From Orobanche coerulescens (taxonomy: Eukaryota; Streptophyta; Magnoliopsida; Lamiales; Orobanchaceae): a stretch of 64,000 nucleotides of DNA. Where the stretch lies: assembly GCA_033398695.1 (NCBI GenBank), contig CM065814.1, forward strand, positions 19,960,358 through 20,024,357. The letters are read 5' to 3'. Below the pieces are notes generated by a model, which searched no databases, was not told the origin of the DNA, and worked only from the letters and a program-made list of their open reading frames with translations. A program made the translations under genes and the position numbers. Shown piece by piece: positions 45,076 through 56,473 of this stretch; position 1 is the first letter of the stretch, and each line of letters starts with the position of its first letter.

Positions 45076-46049
45076 TTAGATCAGTTCAAGATGTATCCAA
45101 AAAATGGGAGAGTTTAAACCCTTACTCGGATTCCTCTCCCGAAAACTGGTGGGGATATCCAACTCTTCCTCCGGCTTATCGCTCGATGCCGACCTCCACG
45201 CTCCGCCGACCCAGCACCATTTTGCCAGGTCATCGCGAACCTTGTTCGGTACCCCAAGGACCACATGACCCATGCGACCCTGAATGTGGTATCCGCCGAC
45301 CGATCCCTTCTGCGCAGTCAACTTGAAGAGATAGTTCATTTCCAGCGCAGTAGGTAGACGGAACAACCGATGACCGCCAAAAAGCGTCAGGGTTCTAATA
45401 ATCTGCAGCCAGGCGTTCGGCATAAACTAGAGCAGTGCCACATTCCAGGCGATCAGCAAATATGACACGGCAAACGGCAATGGGAACTGCAAGCCGGCCT
45501 CCAGGATCATTTCGTTGACAGCAACCAAACCCTCGAGAGGTTGATCGGCACGTTCATTCTCCGAGGGCACATACAACGAGACGTCAGAAGGGATATGGAA
45601 TTTCGCCCTCCAACGACTTAAGTCTTTCCTGGTCGCTGAACTCCGAATCTAACCAAGGGTCCATATGGAGCGGTCCGCGGCCCGAAATGCCGTCCGTTTC
45701 ACGAGCTCTTAGGGGTGAGCAGCAGAGTATGCCCCTAAGTCAAACTGGGGACGTGGTCCAGCAATCCTCTCCATGAGCTTAGCGAACCGAACACATTGTT
45801 CTGCTCCCAGTACAGCCTCACCGCTTCATCCTCATCCACCGGCGAGCCCTTCTGCCCCACCGCCGTCGTCGATCTCGCCACATCAGCCTCGTTGAAGAGC
45901 TCTTCAACCTCCGCGGGTGTGATTTCCGCACGGATGGCCTCGACGGCCATCTCCATATGAAGAACCACGGAGGTCTCTTCCCGGACATGCGATGTCGCGG
46001 CGGCAGAAGATCTTCCGGCCTCATAAGCTTTAGATCCTCCTCCAGACAT
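45076..46049 (-). pseudogene. Tat-G antisense ORF (gypsy-type transposon domain)
   Basis: The antisense reading starts at ATG 46049-46047 (MSGGGSKAYEAGRSSAAATS), an acidic stretch that includes TPAEVEELFNEADV. After shifts it continues with FHIPSDVSLYVPSENERAD, GLQFPLPFAVSYLLIAWNV and, after one TAG, MPNAWLQIIRTLTLFGG, ALEMNYLFKLTAQK and VRDDLAKWCWVGGAW. The phrase GLQFPLPF..PNAW is typical of the Putative gypsy type transposon domain (Transposase_28) found antisense in Tat/Retand elements. Its function is unknown. At least one stop and two shifts show it is decayed. No ORF of this kind is seen in the other elements here. Confidence 0.7.
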
Positions 46050-46190
46050 GTTTCGAAGAATAAAGGGGGAGAGATAATTTCTGTTCTTACCTAGAGAGAA
46101 AGTCGGTCAGCACAAGAATCTTCAAAGAAATTCGGTAGAGTCTCGTCTAAAAGGCAAGGGCGCATAAAGAGATAAACTGAAGTGACCCTA

Positions 46191-46205
46191 GCCCTTTTAT
46201 AGGCG
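46191..46205 (-). promoter_or_regulatory. TATA box upstream of the antisense ORF
   Basis: The minus strand reads CGCCTATAAAAGGGC, about 140 bp upstream of the antisense ATG at 46049, a fitting distance for an antisense promoter. Inference from position and consensus only. Confidence 0.55.
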
Positions 46206-46576
46206 AGTACAAGGACCTTTGTGCAATTAGGCGGAATCCCGGGGGCTAAAGTGCAACCGTCGGGGGGGGGACACATTAAATGCAGCCCTCGAAACCCGCA
46301 TACGCATCGTTTCGAGGGCACGCCAGGCGACAAGTCTGACAACACCGTCGGACTCCCCCAACTGGAGCGCGACGCGTGTCCCTGCAACGTTTCGAGAGCC
46401 CGCCTCCACTTCCCGCTATTTCCAGCGCATAAGGAGATCGTCTGGATTCGAAATCAGATCATCCAGGCGATGATCGTCCTTGTCATAAACAGATGAGTCA
46501 ATCGTCTAAAACTGGCGATCGCCAACAGTGCCACCTCACCCCACGTTTTCAACATCAGAGCGAGCTGGGGGGCAAT

Positions 46577-47475
46577 TGTTGTGCGGCGATTTACACGCCT
46601 CGATGGCGATCGGCACAATGGTCAAGAGTCGGCCATAGAAGACAAATGTTGGGCAAGCGCCTAGCGATCGACGTCTGAGGCGATCGTCTATCGACATCTG
46701 GCGATCGTCTATAATGTCCAACTGTAGACGATCGTCCCGTACCACGTATGGATCCGACATCCGTCAGAGTCGTCGAAGACTGAATCTCAGATGAAGACCC
46801 ACGTGCAGATTCGCAAAAGGCGCCACATGATAAGGCCCTTTGACCCCATCCTGTCACCACCTTCACACCTACCGACAGGCCCGCCTAAAGGTACAAAGTG
46901 GGTCCTCCCCAGACAGCGACTCAGGACGCGTGCGGACTTCTCATTGGCTCGCACATATGGCTGCCAGCAACATCCTCGGACTTCAAGGAAACAGTCCCAC
47001 GTGATGGGACGATCGCCCACCTTATTCTAATATAGAAAACGGCGGTCGCCCGCGATCGTCGGGGAGGACCTAACAACCTCTTCTCCTATAAATAGAAGGC
47101 CTCCAACAGTGGCCTAAAGATAGTGAAATCCATTCACGAAAATACGATAGAATTTACTTGACAGAAACTCATTCACCTATACAGAACATATAAAGCAAGA
47201 ACTCACAGAGCATCATATCTGGTTCTTCCGGCAATCTTCATGCTCTATAGCTAAGATAACTGGAGTCTTTACACTCATTGTAATTGCACTCTAACATTAA
47301 TATTTGTACTCCAAAATATCTATATTAATAACATCTCGCGAGAGAATTCAAGCCCGGGACTAACAACCCCAACAAATCTTGTGTTATTTACTTTCCCACG
47401 AAAGTGTTCTCGCATTTGTTTGTTACTCGACCATTCCAGCAATATCATCTCCGGATAATATTTTGGGTAACAACA
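46577..47475 (+). repeat. Tat-G 3' LTR (899 bp)
   Basis: Same length and ends as the 5' LTR. It is preceded by GAGCTGGGGGGCAAT (46562-46576), the polypurine tract. A run of nine G lies in the upstream non-coding part at about 46262-46271. Confidence 0.9.
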
Positions 47476-49785
47476 CATCTGTTTGCAGAAATGAGTACGG
47501 AGTAGAAAGAATATGAAAAGTGGCTACTCATTGAGGAGCAAATACTGAAAGAAAGGGCTAAAGTTCATTGGTTGGCTTGTGGGGATGACAATAATAAGTT
47601 TTTCCATGCAAGCTTGAAAGCGAAAAGGAATAGTGGTATAACAGTACTGTATAATGCACAAGGATTGAAGCTCACCACTGATGAGGAGATTCATGAAGAG
47701 ATTGTTTCTTTTTACAAGACATCGCTGGGTACATCTTCAAACCACTTAAGAAGTAGATATCCAAATGGTGCAGAAGGGTAACAATCTCCAGTTTGAACGA
47801 ACAAGAGAGCTAGTCAAAGAAGTGAGTGCAGATGAGGTGTTTGAAGCCTTACAGTCCATTGGAGAGGATAAAGCCCCTACTGTTGATGGATACACCTCCA
47901 GGTTTTTTAAGAAGGCTTGGGAAGTAGTAGGAGAAGAAACAACACAAGCTGTTGTAGATTTTTTCAACTCAGGAAGCTCCTTAAAGCAATTAATACCACA
48001 TAGATAACTGTGATACCTAAGAAAGCAAATGCTACATCTATAAAGGACTACGAGCCAATTGCTTGATGTACAGTCCTTTACAAGGGCATCTCAAAAGTCA
48101 TCACAAACAGAATGGGCAAAGTTATGGATTATTTAGTCAGTGCAGAGCAAGCAGCCTTCATGCCAGGAAGATTCATACATGATAATACAATCCTGGCACA
48201 ATAAATCATCAGAGGTTATGGGAGGAAAGGGCTTTCTTTTAGATGCATGATTAAAATAGATTTGCAGAAAGCCTATGACTCTGTACACTGGTGTGTTTTT
48301 ATTGAGCAGTTGCTTAGATGTTTGGGATTTCCTGATAAGTTTGTTCACTGGGTGAAGGTATGCATGTCAACTGTGACCTATCAAATCTGTATAAATGGTC
48401 AATTGACAGTGCTCTTTGAGGGGAAGAAGGGGCTCAGACAAGGAGACCACGTGTCTCCATTTCTCTTTGTGCTGAGCCTGGAATATTTGTATAGAGTTAT
48501 GAAATCCCTCAAGGACCATCCAAACTTGAGGTATCATCCTAGATGTGATATGTTACAGATTTCTCACCTAAACTTTGCACATGACTTGTTGTTCTTTTTA
48601 AATGGTAATCTCTCATCAGTTTCAGATGTGATGGAGAAATTTAAACTGTTTAGCAAGATATTAGGTTTGACTGCAAATAGAATGAAAAGTGAAATTTATT
48701 ATGGTGGTGTGAAACCTCATGTGAAAGATGCAATCACTGATCATGTGCAATTGAAGGAAGAGGATCTTCCTTTTATATACTTAGGAATCCATTTGAATGC
48801 TAAAAGATTGTCTCTAGCTCAATATCAACCCTTATTTGAAAACATGGTGTCTAAAATTAGGCATTGGACTGCAAAAGCATTAAGTTATGAAGGTAGGCTC
48901 CAATTAATCCAAAGTGTACTGTTTGCTATTTAGGGATACTGGTGCCATATCTTCCCTTTCCCAAAGAAAGTTATGACAGCTGCTGAATCTGTATGTAGAC
49001 AATTTCTATGGTGTAGGGATGTGGGTAGCTCAAAGAAGTCATTAGTTGCATGGTCTGAGGTTTGCAGGACTAGGTCTATGGGAGGATTGGGCTTAGTTCA
49101 TTTACCTACCTGCAATAAAATATGCATAATGAAGTTGCTGTGGGCTCTAACTCAGAAAGAGAAGAAACTATGGGTAAAATGGATGCATACCTACTATATG
49201 AAAGGAACTGATGTTATGAGCATGAGTTTACCTACATATGCCTCTCGTTTGTTCAAGAAGATTTTGAAGTCAAGGCAATGTGTATCAAATGAGGATGTAT
49301 GGAGACAACAGGTACAGCAGGGAAGGTTAAACACCAAACAAATGTATGAAGTCTTGAGGCCAAATGTGGATAAAGATGGGTGGAGATAACTGGTGTTGAA
49401 TAACCGAGCCACTCCAAAGGCAAGGTTTATTGTGTGGCTAGCTTGTTGGGGACGCCTGGCTACTAAGCACAGACTTATCAGAATGAATATTGAGGTAGAA
49501 GCTACATGTGTGTTCTGTACTACAGCTGATGAAAGTATGGATCACCTGTTCTTCAACTGCCCCTGCCTAAAGATTGCTTGGACTGCACTGCTGAGATGGT
49601 GTGGTGTTCACCATCATGCCACAACTTGGGAAGAAACTAGAGAGTTCCTGGCTATCAAAACAAACGGTAAAACTGTTAAGGCTAGGTTTTTCAAGGCTTT
49701 TTGCTCTGAGTTTTTGTATTCTGTTCGGAGGAAAAGAAACAACATGATATTTCAGGGGAAAAAATGGCAATTTGCAAAATATCTA
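47476..49785 (+). pseudogene. LINE-L ORF2, segment 3: reverse transcriptase and zf-RVT
   Basis: Picking up from FDKHL at 37035, the frame gives FAEMSTE, TAG, then KEYEKWLLIEEQIL, VHWLACGDDNNKFFHASLKA, EVFEALQSIGEDKAPTVDGY, YLVSAEQAAFMPGRFIHDN, CMIKIDLQKAYDSVHW and GLRQGDHVSPFLFVL. The catalytic motif is LNFAHDLLFF: relatives have FADD, so one catalytic Asp is His. The end carries NNRATPKARFIVWLACWGRL and CVFCTTADESMDHLFFNCP, the zf-RVT domain. Stops or shifts occur near 47780, 48005, 48065, 48204, 48933 and 49389. The LINE makes cDNA at a nicked target. Its text fades after GKKWQF (49770) and no poly(A) tail is seen. Confidence 0.85.
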
Positions 49786-49894
49786 TTGGGATTCGGTCCA
49801 GCATCCCGCCTGCATGGGCTTAAAAATGCGCGATGCGCGGTTTGCGATTCGACCTGTGAGATATGCACTAGAAAGTGGTTAAGTGAATTGATTT

Positions 49895-50015
49895 GGACTA
49901 CTCATACCAACAAGATGCATCTTCTTTTCTGGTATCCATCTCATAGAAACTCCAAAGTTAAGCGTGCTTGACCTGGAGTAGTTATGGGATGGGTGACCCC
50001 CTGAGAAGTTGCTTT
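49895..50015 (+). ncRNA. 5S-rRNA-like sequence (pseudogene, or 5S-bearing mobile element)
   Basis: The core AAAGTTAAGCGTGCTTGACC differs little from the plant 5S A-box region. GGAGTAGTTATGGGATGGG and GTGACCCCCTGAGAAGT match the intermediate element and C box. CTCATACCAACAAGATGCA upstream fits the 5S 5' half less well. The length is about 120 bp, as in 5S RNA. Candidates are a dispersed 5S pseudogene, a 5S-derived SINE, or an LTR of a Cassandra-type TRIM, whose LTRs carry 5S-like promoters. It lies just past the LINE end, and the flanks (49787-49894 and after 50015) match nothing else here. Confidence 0.7.
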
Positions 50016-50049
50016 CCAAAAATAAAACTTATACATAATATGTAAAAAA

Positions 50050-50335
50050 TTAGCCACTCCAATGGGACAAATTGTCTATAATTATAGCCAATTTCTTGAT
50101 GTTGGCTATATTTGTCGAACCTTTAGAGACCTGTAGTGAAATGCCACATCACTTATTTCTATATTAAAATAATATATTATATTAATAACAACTTGAAATA
50201 TTAATAACATACCATTTTTAAAATATAGCCAATCACTATAGCCAACACCCTCAGCGCACAATGTCTTACAGGTTCGACAAATTTTATAGAATCAATATTT
50301 TAGCAAACGCCGTAGGAGATGCTCTAAGACTCTGT
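50050..50335. mobile_element. Foldback (MITE-like) element, imperfect
   Basis: GGCTATATTTGTCGAACCT (50103-50121) is mirrored by AGGTTCGACAAATTTTATAG (50270-50289), and TTGGCTATA phrases also occur on both arms. The outer ends (CCACTCCAATGGG and CCGTAGGAGATGCTC) pair poorly. Target duplication not identified. Confidence 0.45.
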
Positions 50336-50530
50336 TCTTTTGGACTGAATGAATCTGAATTGAATGGATCTGAACTGAACTAAACTGAATGGACCTGAAC
50401 TGAACTGAACTGAAATATATATTAAGGGTAAATAATAATTATAATAATAAAAATAAAAATAATAAATATAATAAAATAATAGTATAAATAATAATAATAA
50501 TAATATAATAAAATATAAATGATAAGTTTA
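50336..50530. repeat. Degenerate CTGAA repeats and AT-rich low-complexity tract
   Basis: About 50345-50410 is a run of TGAACTGAA-type pentamers after the phrase CTGTTCTTTTGGACTGAA. About 50415-50520 is (AAT)n-like sequence. Confidence 0.65.
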
Positions 50531-51549
50531 GATCTATTTCTGAATTCTGATTTACTTCTATCTCGATTAGTCAATAAATTCATGTTATGCATGTCTTATC
50601 TCTGATGGTTTCTTTTTTATAATTTTCCATATTTTGTATGTATTGACCATGGCATAACTGCAAACTTTACATCTCTATATCTAGGTCTCTCTGCCTATAT
50701 TTTATATATTATTTTATTGTTTTAATCATTTTATATTTCCAATTTATTACAACGTATTGTTGAATTTCGGTTAATTATGATAACTTACAATTTTATGGAT
50801 AATTGTAACTTTTTGTTTCGTATATATATGGGTGCCAGATTAAACAAAATGATCATGTAAAAGCTAAGAACATTACTTATTGGGCGCGCTTTCATCTCCA
50901 CAAGAAGGTTTAGATTCTCCTACTATTTACCCAATGTTTTTATTTTTTGTGCTTACAAAATTACTTATAGAGGTTCTTTTTAGACTATTTGTATCCACTT
51001 TTGCATTTTTTGTCCTGACGTGTTTAATTTAAAGTTTACAATATGGCCAGATTAACTGTTGTAGATCACGTATCATAAGACATAAAAGTATTGGTCAACT
51101 CTAATTTGGATAGGTTATCTTGGTCATCCATGGTCTGTGATATTTAAACACTAGGGGTGGTGGTGCCCGTTTAAAGTAGAATTAGGATCTACTTAAATTT
51201 GTGTTTATAGGTTTTGTCCATTTGAGACCTGTACCAGAATGGGGAATCATCACTGGGATTCTTACTCAATATTGGTAATCCTAATATTCTATTAATTTAA
51301 TATTTTTTGTTTATATTGTTCTTTTACTAAGTTATACACTTTGGTTGTAGTTTTATAATTCATTTGTGTTATGTTGTTCTTTTACTAAGTTATGCACTTT
51401 GGTTTTAGTGGTAATAATTCATTTATGTTATGTTTTTTAGATTGAGTTTGTATTTTCAATATCAATATAGACTTCATTGTATTTTTCATGATTAAAATTT
51501 ATATAATACTATTCTTTGTTTCAGTTCATAAGAGGTATTAAAACCAATC
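50531..51549. other. AT-rich non-coding DNA with one exon-like stretch
   Basis: No repeat or gene family is recognised. At 51211-51274, TTTATAG precedes and GGTAATCC follows a short open stretch reading VHLRPVPEWGIITGIL on the + strand, so it could be an exon relic. A second acceptor-like TTTGTTTCAG lies just before 51526. CAATC at 51545-51549 is the target duplication of Copia-F. Confidence 0.35.
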
Positions 51550-51780
51550 TGTTTCAGGAGAAAGTAAAAGACAGCAAATCAATTGTATTGATAACAATGA
51601 ATAGAGGGACCTTTATATAGGCATTACAATGAGAGTCCTTCCATACATAGGATTCCTAGTTAAGGTAAGACATCTAACAGGTTCCTACTACCTCTGGAAG
51701 AGTCTAGAACTTTCCATAACTCTATCCCCCTACAACCAGTATTAGGTAAGACACCAATAAGGGAAGGATTTCCCGGAACA
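51550..51780 (-). repeat. Copia-F left LTR (3' LTR, 231 bp)
   Basis: TGTTTCAGGAG to TTCCCGGAACA. The adjoining CTCCCCCTGTG (51781-51791) is the polypurine tract on the element strand. The rest of 51781-51984 is 3' untranslated sequence. Confidence 0.9.
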
Positions 51781-51984
51781 CTCCCCCTGTGTCAAGCACT
51801 AATACTAACATGGTGCATAAGGTCTTGCCTCGGTAAAAAACCTTTCCAAGTCAAATAAAACCCCGTGGGAAAAACAAAGACTTGGTGAGGAAAAAGAGCA
51901 CAACGCACCAACTACAAATGTCAGAATCATGTGAAGTATACTCCCCCTGAGGTATACATGACAGCTCATTCCGTCGAGCTATCA

Positions 51985-54900
51985 TTAGTTGAGCTCGGAT
52001 AATCGAAACATGCCAATGCTTCTCACATGTTTCTCAAATGTAAATTTTGGCAGAGACTTAGTGAACAAGTCTGCGATATTCTCATCGGAACTCACTTGTT
52101 TCACTTCGATATTCAGCAATTTCTGCTGCTGCTGATTATAAAAGAACTTTGGCGTGATATGCTTGGTATTCTCACCCTTTATGAAACCTAACTTCATCTG
52201 CTCAATGCATGCCGCATTGTCCTCAAAGATGCAAGTAGGGGTTGCTGTGGTGGGATCTAATCCACACGTTCCTCGTATATGGTCTATGACTGACCGGAGC
52301 CAAATGCACTCCCTTACGGATTCGTGCAATGCAATTATCTCTGCATGGTTCGAGGAAGTAGCAACCAGGGTCTGCTTGGTAGATCGCCAAGATATTGTCG
52401 TATTCCTAATGGTGAACACATAACCAGTTTGGGAACGTCCTTTATGTGGGTCAGAGAGATAACCGGCATCAGCAAATCCAACTAACGTGTCATTAGGATT
52501 CTCTGCATAAGGGGTAAGCTTGCTCGCATTATCACTTCTGGTAGTCAAGCTACCATGCTCAGCTACAATATCAGAGGAAGATTGACGGTCGGTCTGCATC
52601 GTATTAACCTCAACAGTTCCTTTCAGAATATCGCTCTCTCTTGCGTAGGGAAAGAACAATCCAAGATCACTGGAGCCTTTCAAGTATCGAAAGATGTGTT
52701 TTACTCCATTCCAATGCCTTATCGTGGGAGGGAGCTAAATCTCGCTAACAGATCCACAGAGAATGCGATGTCTGGACGAGTACATTGAGCCAGATACAAC
52801 AACGCACCGATTGCGCTAAGGTACGGTGTTTCTGCTCCAAGGACCTCTTCATCCTCCTCTTTGGGACGAAATGGATCCTTGTTCATTTCCAGACTTCGAC
52901 CAATCATAGGGGTAGCAAGAGGATGTGCCTTGTCCATACTAAATCGCCTGAGCATTTTGTGGACATAGGCAGACTGATGGATGAGTATGCCATCATCTCG
53001 ATGTTCTAGCTCTAAGCCCAAGCAGAATCGAGTCCTCCCCAGGTCTTTCATCTCGAATTCGTATTTAAGGTAGCGGGCCGTTTCATTGACCTCATCTATG
53101 GTACCGATAACGTTCATGTCATCTACATAGACGGCTACAATCATGAATCCTGTATCTGTTCTTTTCACGAAAATGCATGGACAGATGTCACTGTTCTCGT
53201 ATCCCTTCCTAACCAAGTATTCACGTAGGCGGTTGTACCACATCCTTCCAGATTGTTTCAACCCATACAGTGAACGACGCAATTTAACAGCGTAAGCGCT
53301 CCGTGGTTTAGAGCTACTTGATTTGGGCAATGAAATCCCTTCAGGAACTTTCATATAAATATCCGTATCTAGATCCCCATAAAGATACGCTGTAACCACA
53401 TCCATAAGCTGCATATTCAGTTTTTCGGACACTACCAAACTGACTAAGTAGCGGAAAGTGATGATGTCCATAACGATAGAATACGTCTCCTCGTAGTCAA
53501 TGCCAGGGCGCTGCGAGAAGCCTTGGGCAACTAGTCTCGCTTTGTAACGCATAACCTCATCCTTATCTTGAGCGACGGAGTAGGCAAAAGCGTCATCGAC
53601 TAGCGTGGACGACCTGTCCAATAGTACGTATTCACTCGTACATTGCATCGAGATTTCTTTATTCTCTGACATCAACAAAGTTTCCGACGCGTCCGACGAT
53701 TGTTCCATTGTTGATTCGAGTACATATCCGTAGTCAGATATAATCTCGTGTGACGGAGTCACTGTGTCGATGATGAGAGGATTTTGTGCCTCCGTTCCTC
53801 TTCTCTTTCGAGTTTCGGTATCCTTTCTACCCACTGGCCTCCCCCTCTTTCCAGCAGGGATAAGAGCAGCCGAAGCAGCTGTCCCACCACTAAGGTTGAC
53901 GCCAGGGGCATCATTCCTTCGGGCGGCTGAACCTTGCCCTATAAATGGGACTTCTAACCTTGCAGGAACATTCGCAGCGGGAATGGTAGATCTTGTCACT
54001 TTCGCAGTATCAGTAAAGCTGTCGGGCATCGAATCCGCAACTTTCTGAAGACTGAGAATACGTTGCACTTATAGCTCGGATTGAGCTATGCGGGGATCTT
54101 GATGAGGCAAGGAGGGAGCACACCAGACAATTTCCTGGAGTTCAACTGGAATCGTTCGATTCCTCTCTCCCCCTAACGACGGGAAGTTTGTCTCATCAAA
54201 GTGACAGTCTGCAAATCTTGCAGTAAACAGATCTCTTGTCAAAGGTTCCAAATAGCGGACAATTTTAGGTGATTCATAGCCAACGTATATACCTAATCGT
54301 CTTTGCGGACCCATTTTATTACGCTGTGGAGGCGTAATTGGCACATAGACTGCACAACCAAAAATGCGTAAGTGTGAAATATCAGGCTCATATCCAATTA
54401 CCAACTGGTACGCACTAAACAATTGATTGGCAGTGGGTCGAAAGCGAATAAGTATAGCCGCATGCGAAAATGCATAACCCCAGGCAGAAATCGGCAAGTT
54501 GTTGCGCAATACCAATGCTCGGGCGATAAGCTGTAACCGCTTAATCAGAGCCTCGGCAAGGCCATTCTGCAAATGAATATGGGGGACGGGATGTTCAACT
54601 TCAATCCCTATCGACATGCAATAGTCGTCAAAAAACATTGAAGTAAACTCACCAGCGTTGTCCAATCTTAATGACGATATTGGAAAGTCGGGGTGGTTAG
54701 CCCGTAACTTGATGATTTGTGCTAGGAGTTTAGCAAATGCAGCATTTCTTGTGGATAGCATAGCGACGTGTGACCATCGCGCCGATGCATCAACCAGAAC
54801 CATAAAGTATCTGAATGGTCCGCACTCTGGTTGAATAGGTCTACAAATGTCCCCTTGAATTATTTGTAAGAAGCGAATATTTTGTGTTGACTCTTTAACA

Positions 54901-55630
54901 AAGGACGGAGAGGGTATCAACTTTGCTAGTGAACAGGCTTTGCAGAACGATTTATGGGCATTGGAAATTGCCACGGAAGCCTCGGGATTTACGAAAGATG
55001 CACCGTCAACCTTATTAGGGCGTGCGATCTTTAATCCCGGTGATACGGTATCGAGCTCACTCACATCAATGCCGATATCGAGTGGTGCTTCCAATCATTT
55101 TCTGGACTTGAAAAACGGATGACCATGTGAGTTTTTCAAAATGCGAATCATCATGTCGCGTCCAGGGTGACCGAGTCGGTCATGCCATAGTTGGTATGCT
55201 TCAGAATCACAAAGTTCGTGACTCACAGCGTAGGATTCAATAACCCTTATTGTAGTCTGGTATAAACCACTACTTAGACTCATAAATTTCTCGAGAATGT
55301 GGCGTCTTCCGCATTCTGCCAGAGTAACACACAAAAATTCTGTCCCATTCTCACAATGTGTATCAAGGTGATAACCGTTGGCACGGATGTCCCTAAAACT
55401 TAGCAAGGTTCGGTTTGCTCTTGAGGCATAGAGAGCATTTGTGACATTAATATGCGTACCATTAGATAGCAAGAAATGAGCAGGTCCCCTCCCTTGAATT
55501 ACTTGGGAGGAACCAATCATTGTTGTCACTGAGGATATATATGGCACAAATCCTTAAATAATTGCCTATTCCGAAGAATAGTGTGGGTTGTTCCACTATC
55601 GGCAAGGCACTCAATTTCGCCACGAGACAT
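51985..55630 (-). pseudogene. Copia-F pol (protease, integrase, RT, RNase H)
   Basis: ATG 55630-55628 starts MSRGEIECLADSGTTHTIL, with the protease Asp-Ser-Gly. After a shift, 55547-52719 is one frame with two in-frame stops (near 55096 and 54070). It holds the pre-integrase LWHDRLGHPGRDMMIRIL and zinc part CKACSLAK. The integrase core has Asp (IIQGDICRPI), Asp (LRLDNAGEF) and Glu (LAEALIKRL). RT shows ARLVAQGFSQRPGIDYEETY, RSLYGLKQSGRMWYNRL and VAVYVDDMNVIG, with YVDD intact. RNase H follows in another frame (52683-51985): FADAGYLSDPH, SRSQTGYVFT-like text, ISWRSTKQTLVATSS and ADLFTKSLP. The join before KARLVAQGF looks shortened against relatives. Confidence 0.9.
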
Positions 55631-56473
55631 CTACAATAAGACATGAAACTCGATTAGTCTTGTGATTAAATACATAGCGAAAACTCATTAACTTCGAGTT
55701 TGGGGAAATTCGACCAAGTTGGTTAGGATCAAAGTTAGCACAATCGCTGGAAATAATTTCCGCGTAGCTTGACCTTTATCCACTAAAATAGCAATAACTT
55801 CTTTGTTAAGAAGGCTATGGACGAACGGTTAGTTGTTCTGGAAATTAGACTTCCGTATCTTTCTGTCCATAGGTCGTTCACTTTCTGGATCATTAAACTC
55901 AGATCTCAGTGCTCGTTTCAAATTACTATTTTGGTATTTCCCTATTGTTGAGTGATAGCGCAAGGTTGAAGCCTTTTTCAAAGGCACTATTGTTGATACA
56001 ATACTTATGGCAATATGGCCATAGGAGCGTTTAAACACTTCAAAACGCATCTTGGTGTTCGATTTATATCTCGACTAATGATTCTTTCGGTAACTCCAAC
56101 TTGGTAGACTTGCAGAGAAAGTAGGAATGTCGGTACAGCTAAGGCTATTTAAAAATCACTGATTCCATTTGAACTTTCAAAACATAAACAAATACCAATG
56201 AGGATGCGCCTAATCTTGATCAAAAGTTTTGATGAAATCCACCAATGTATCAATTTAACCAAGCAATTCATTACAGAGCAATTATTTTGTGATAAACCAA
56301 ACATGCTTTCGAAGGGAAAAATAAAATTCATTTTTGCACAATCACAGCAATTAAAAAAATTTTATTCATCATAGCTAACTTTATTACATTCATAGAAAAT
56401 CCAAAGTAGTTCTCAAAAACTAGAAACAAGACAAAACATAACCAAAGCGTAAAACTAGTCAAACTACAATGAT
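55631..56473 (-). other. Copia-F gag-pol spacer with polyadenylation and acceptor signals
   Basis: This is AT-rich and non-coding on the element strand. Two AATAAA signals (minus strand, at 56366-56361 and 56385-56380) lie 90-115 bases after the gag stop. The last bases before the pol ATG read TTATTGTAG on the element strand (55639-55631), a good 3' splice acceptor. The short frames inside are taken as chance. Confidence 0.6.

Larger units (their letters stand above)
37036..47475 (+). mobile_element. Tat-G, Tat/Retand Ty3 element inserted in the LINE
   Basis: This is a 10440-bp element with two 899-bp LTRs and a perfect target duplication CATCT (37031-37035, 47476-47480). The order gag, protease, RT, RNase H, a second archaeal-type RNase H, integrase, a long 3' non-coding part with tandem repeats and an antisense ORF is the hallmark of the Tat lineage. 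About 39 mismatches are visible by eye between the LTRs, near 4 percent. The coding region has at least seven stops and several frameshifts. Confidence 0.9.
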
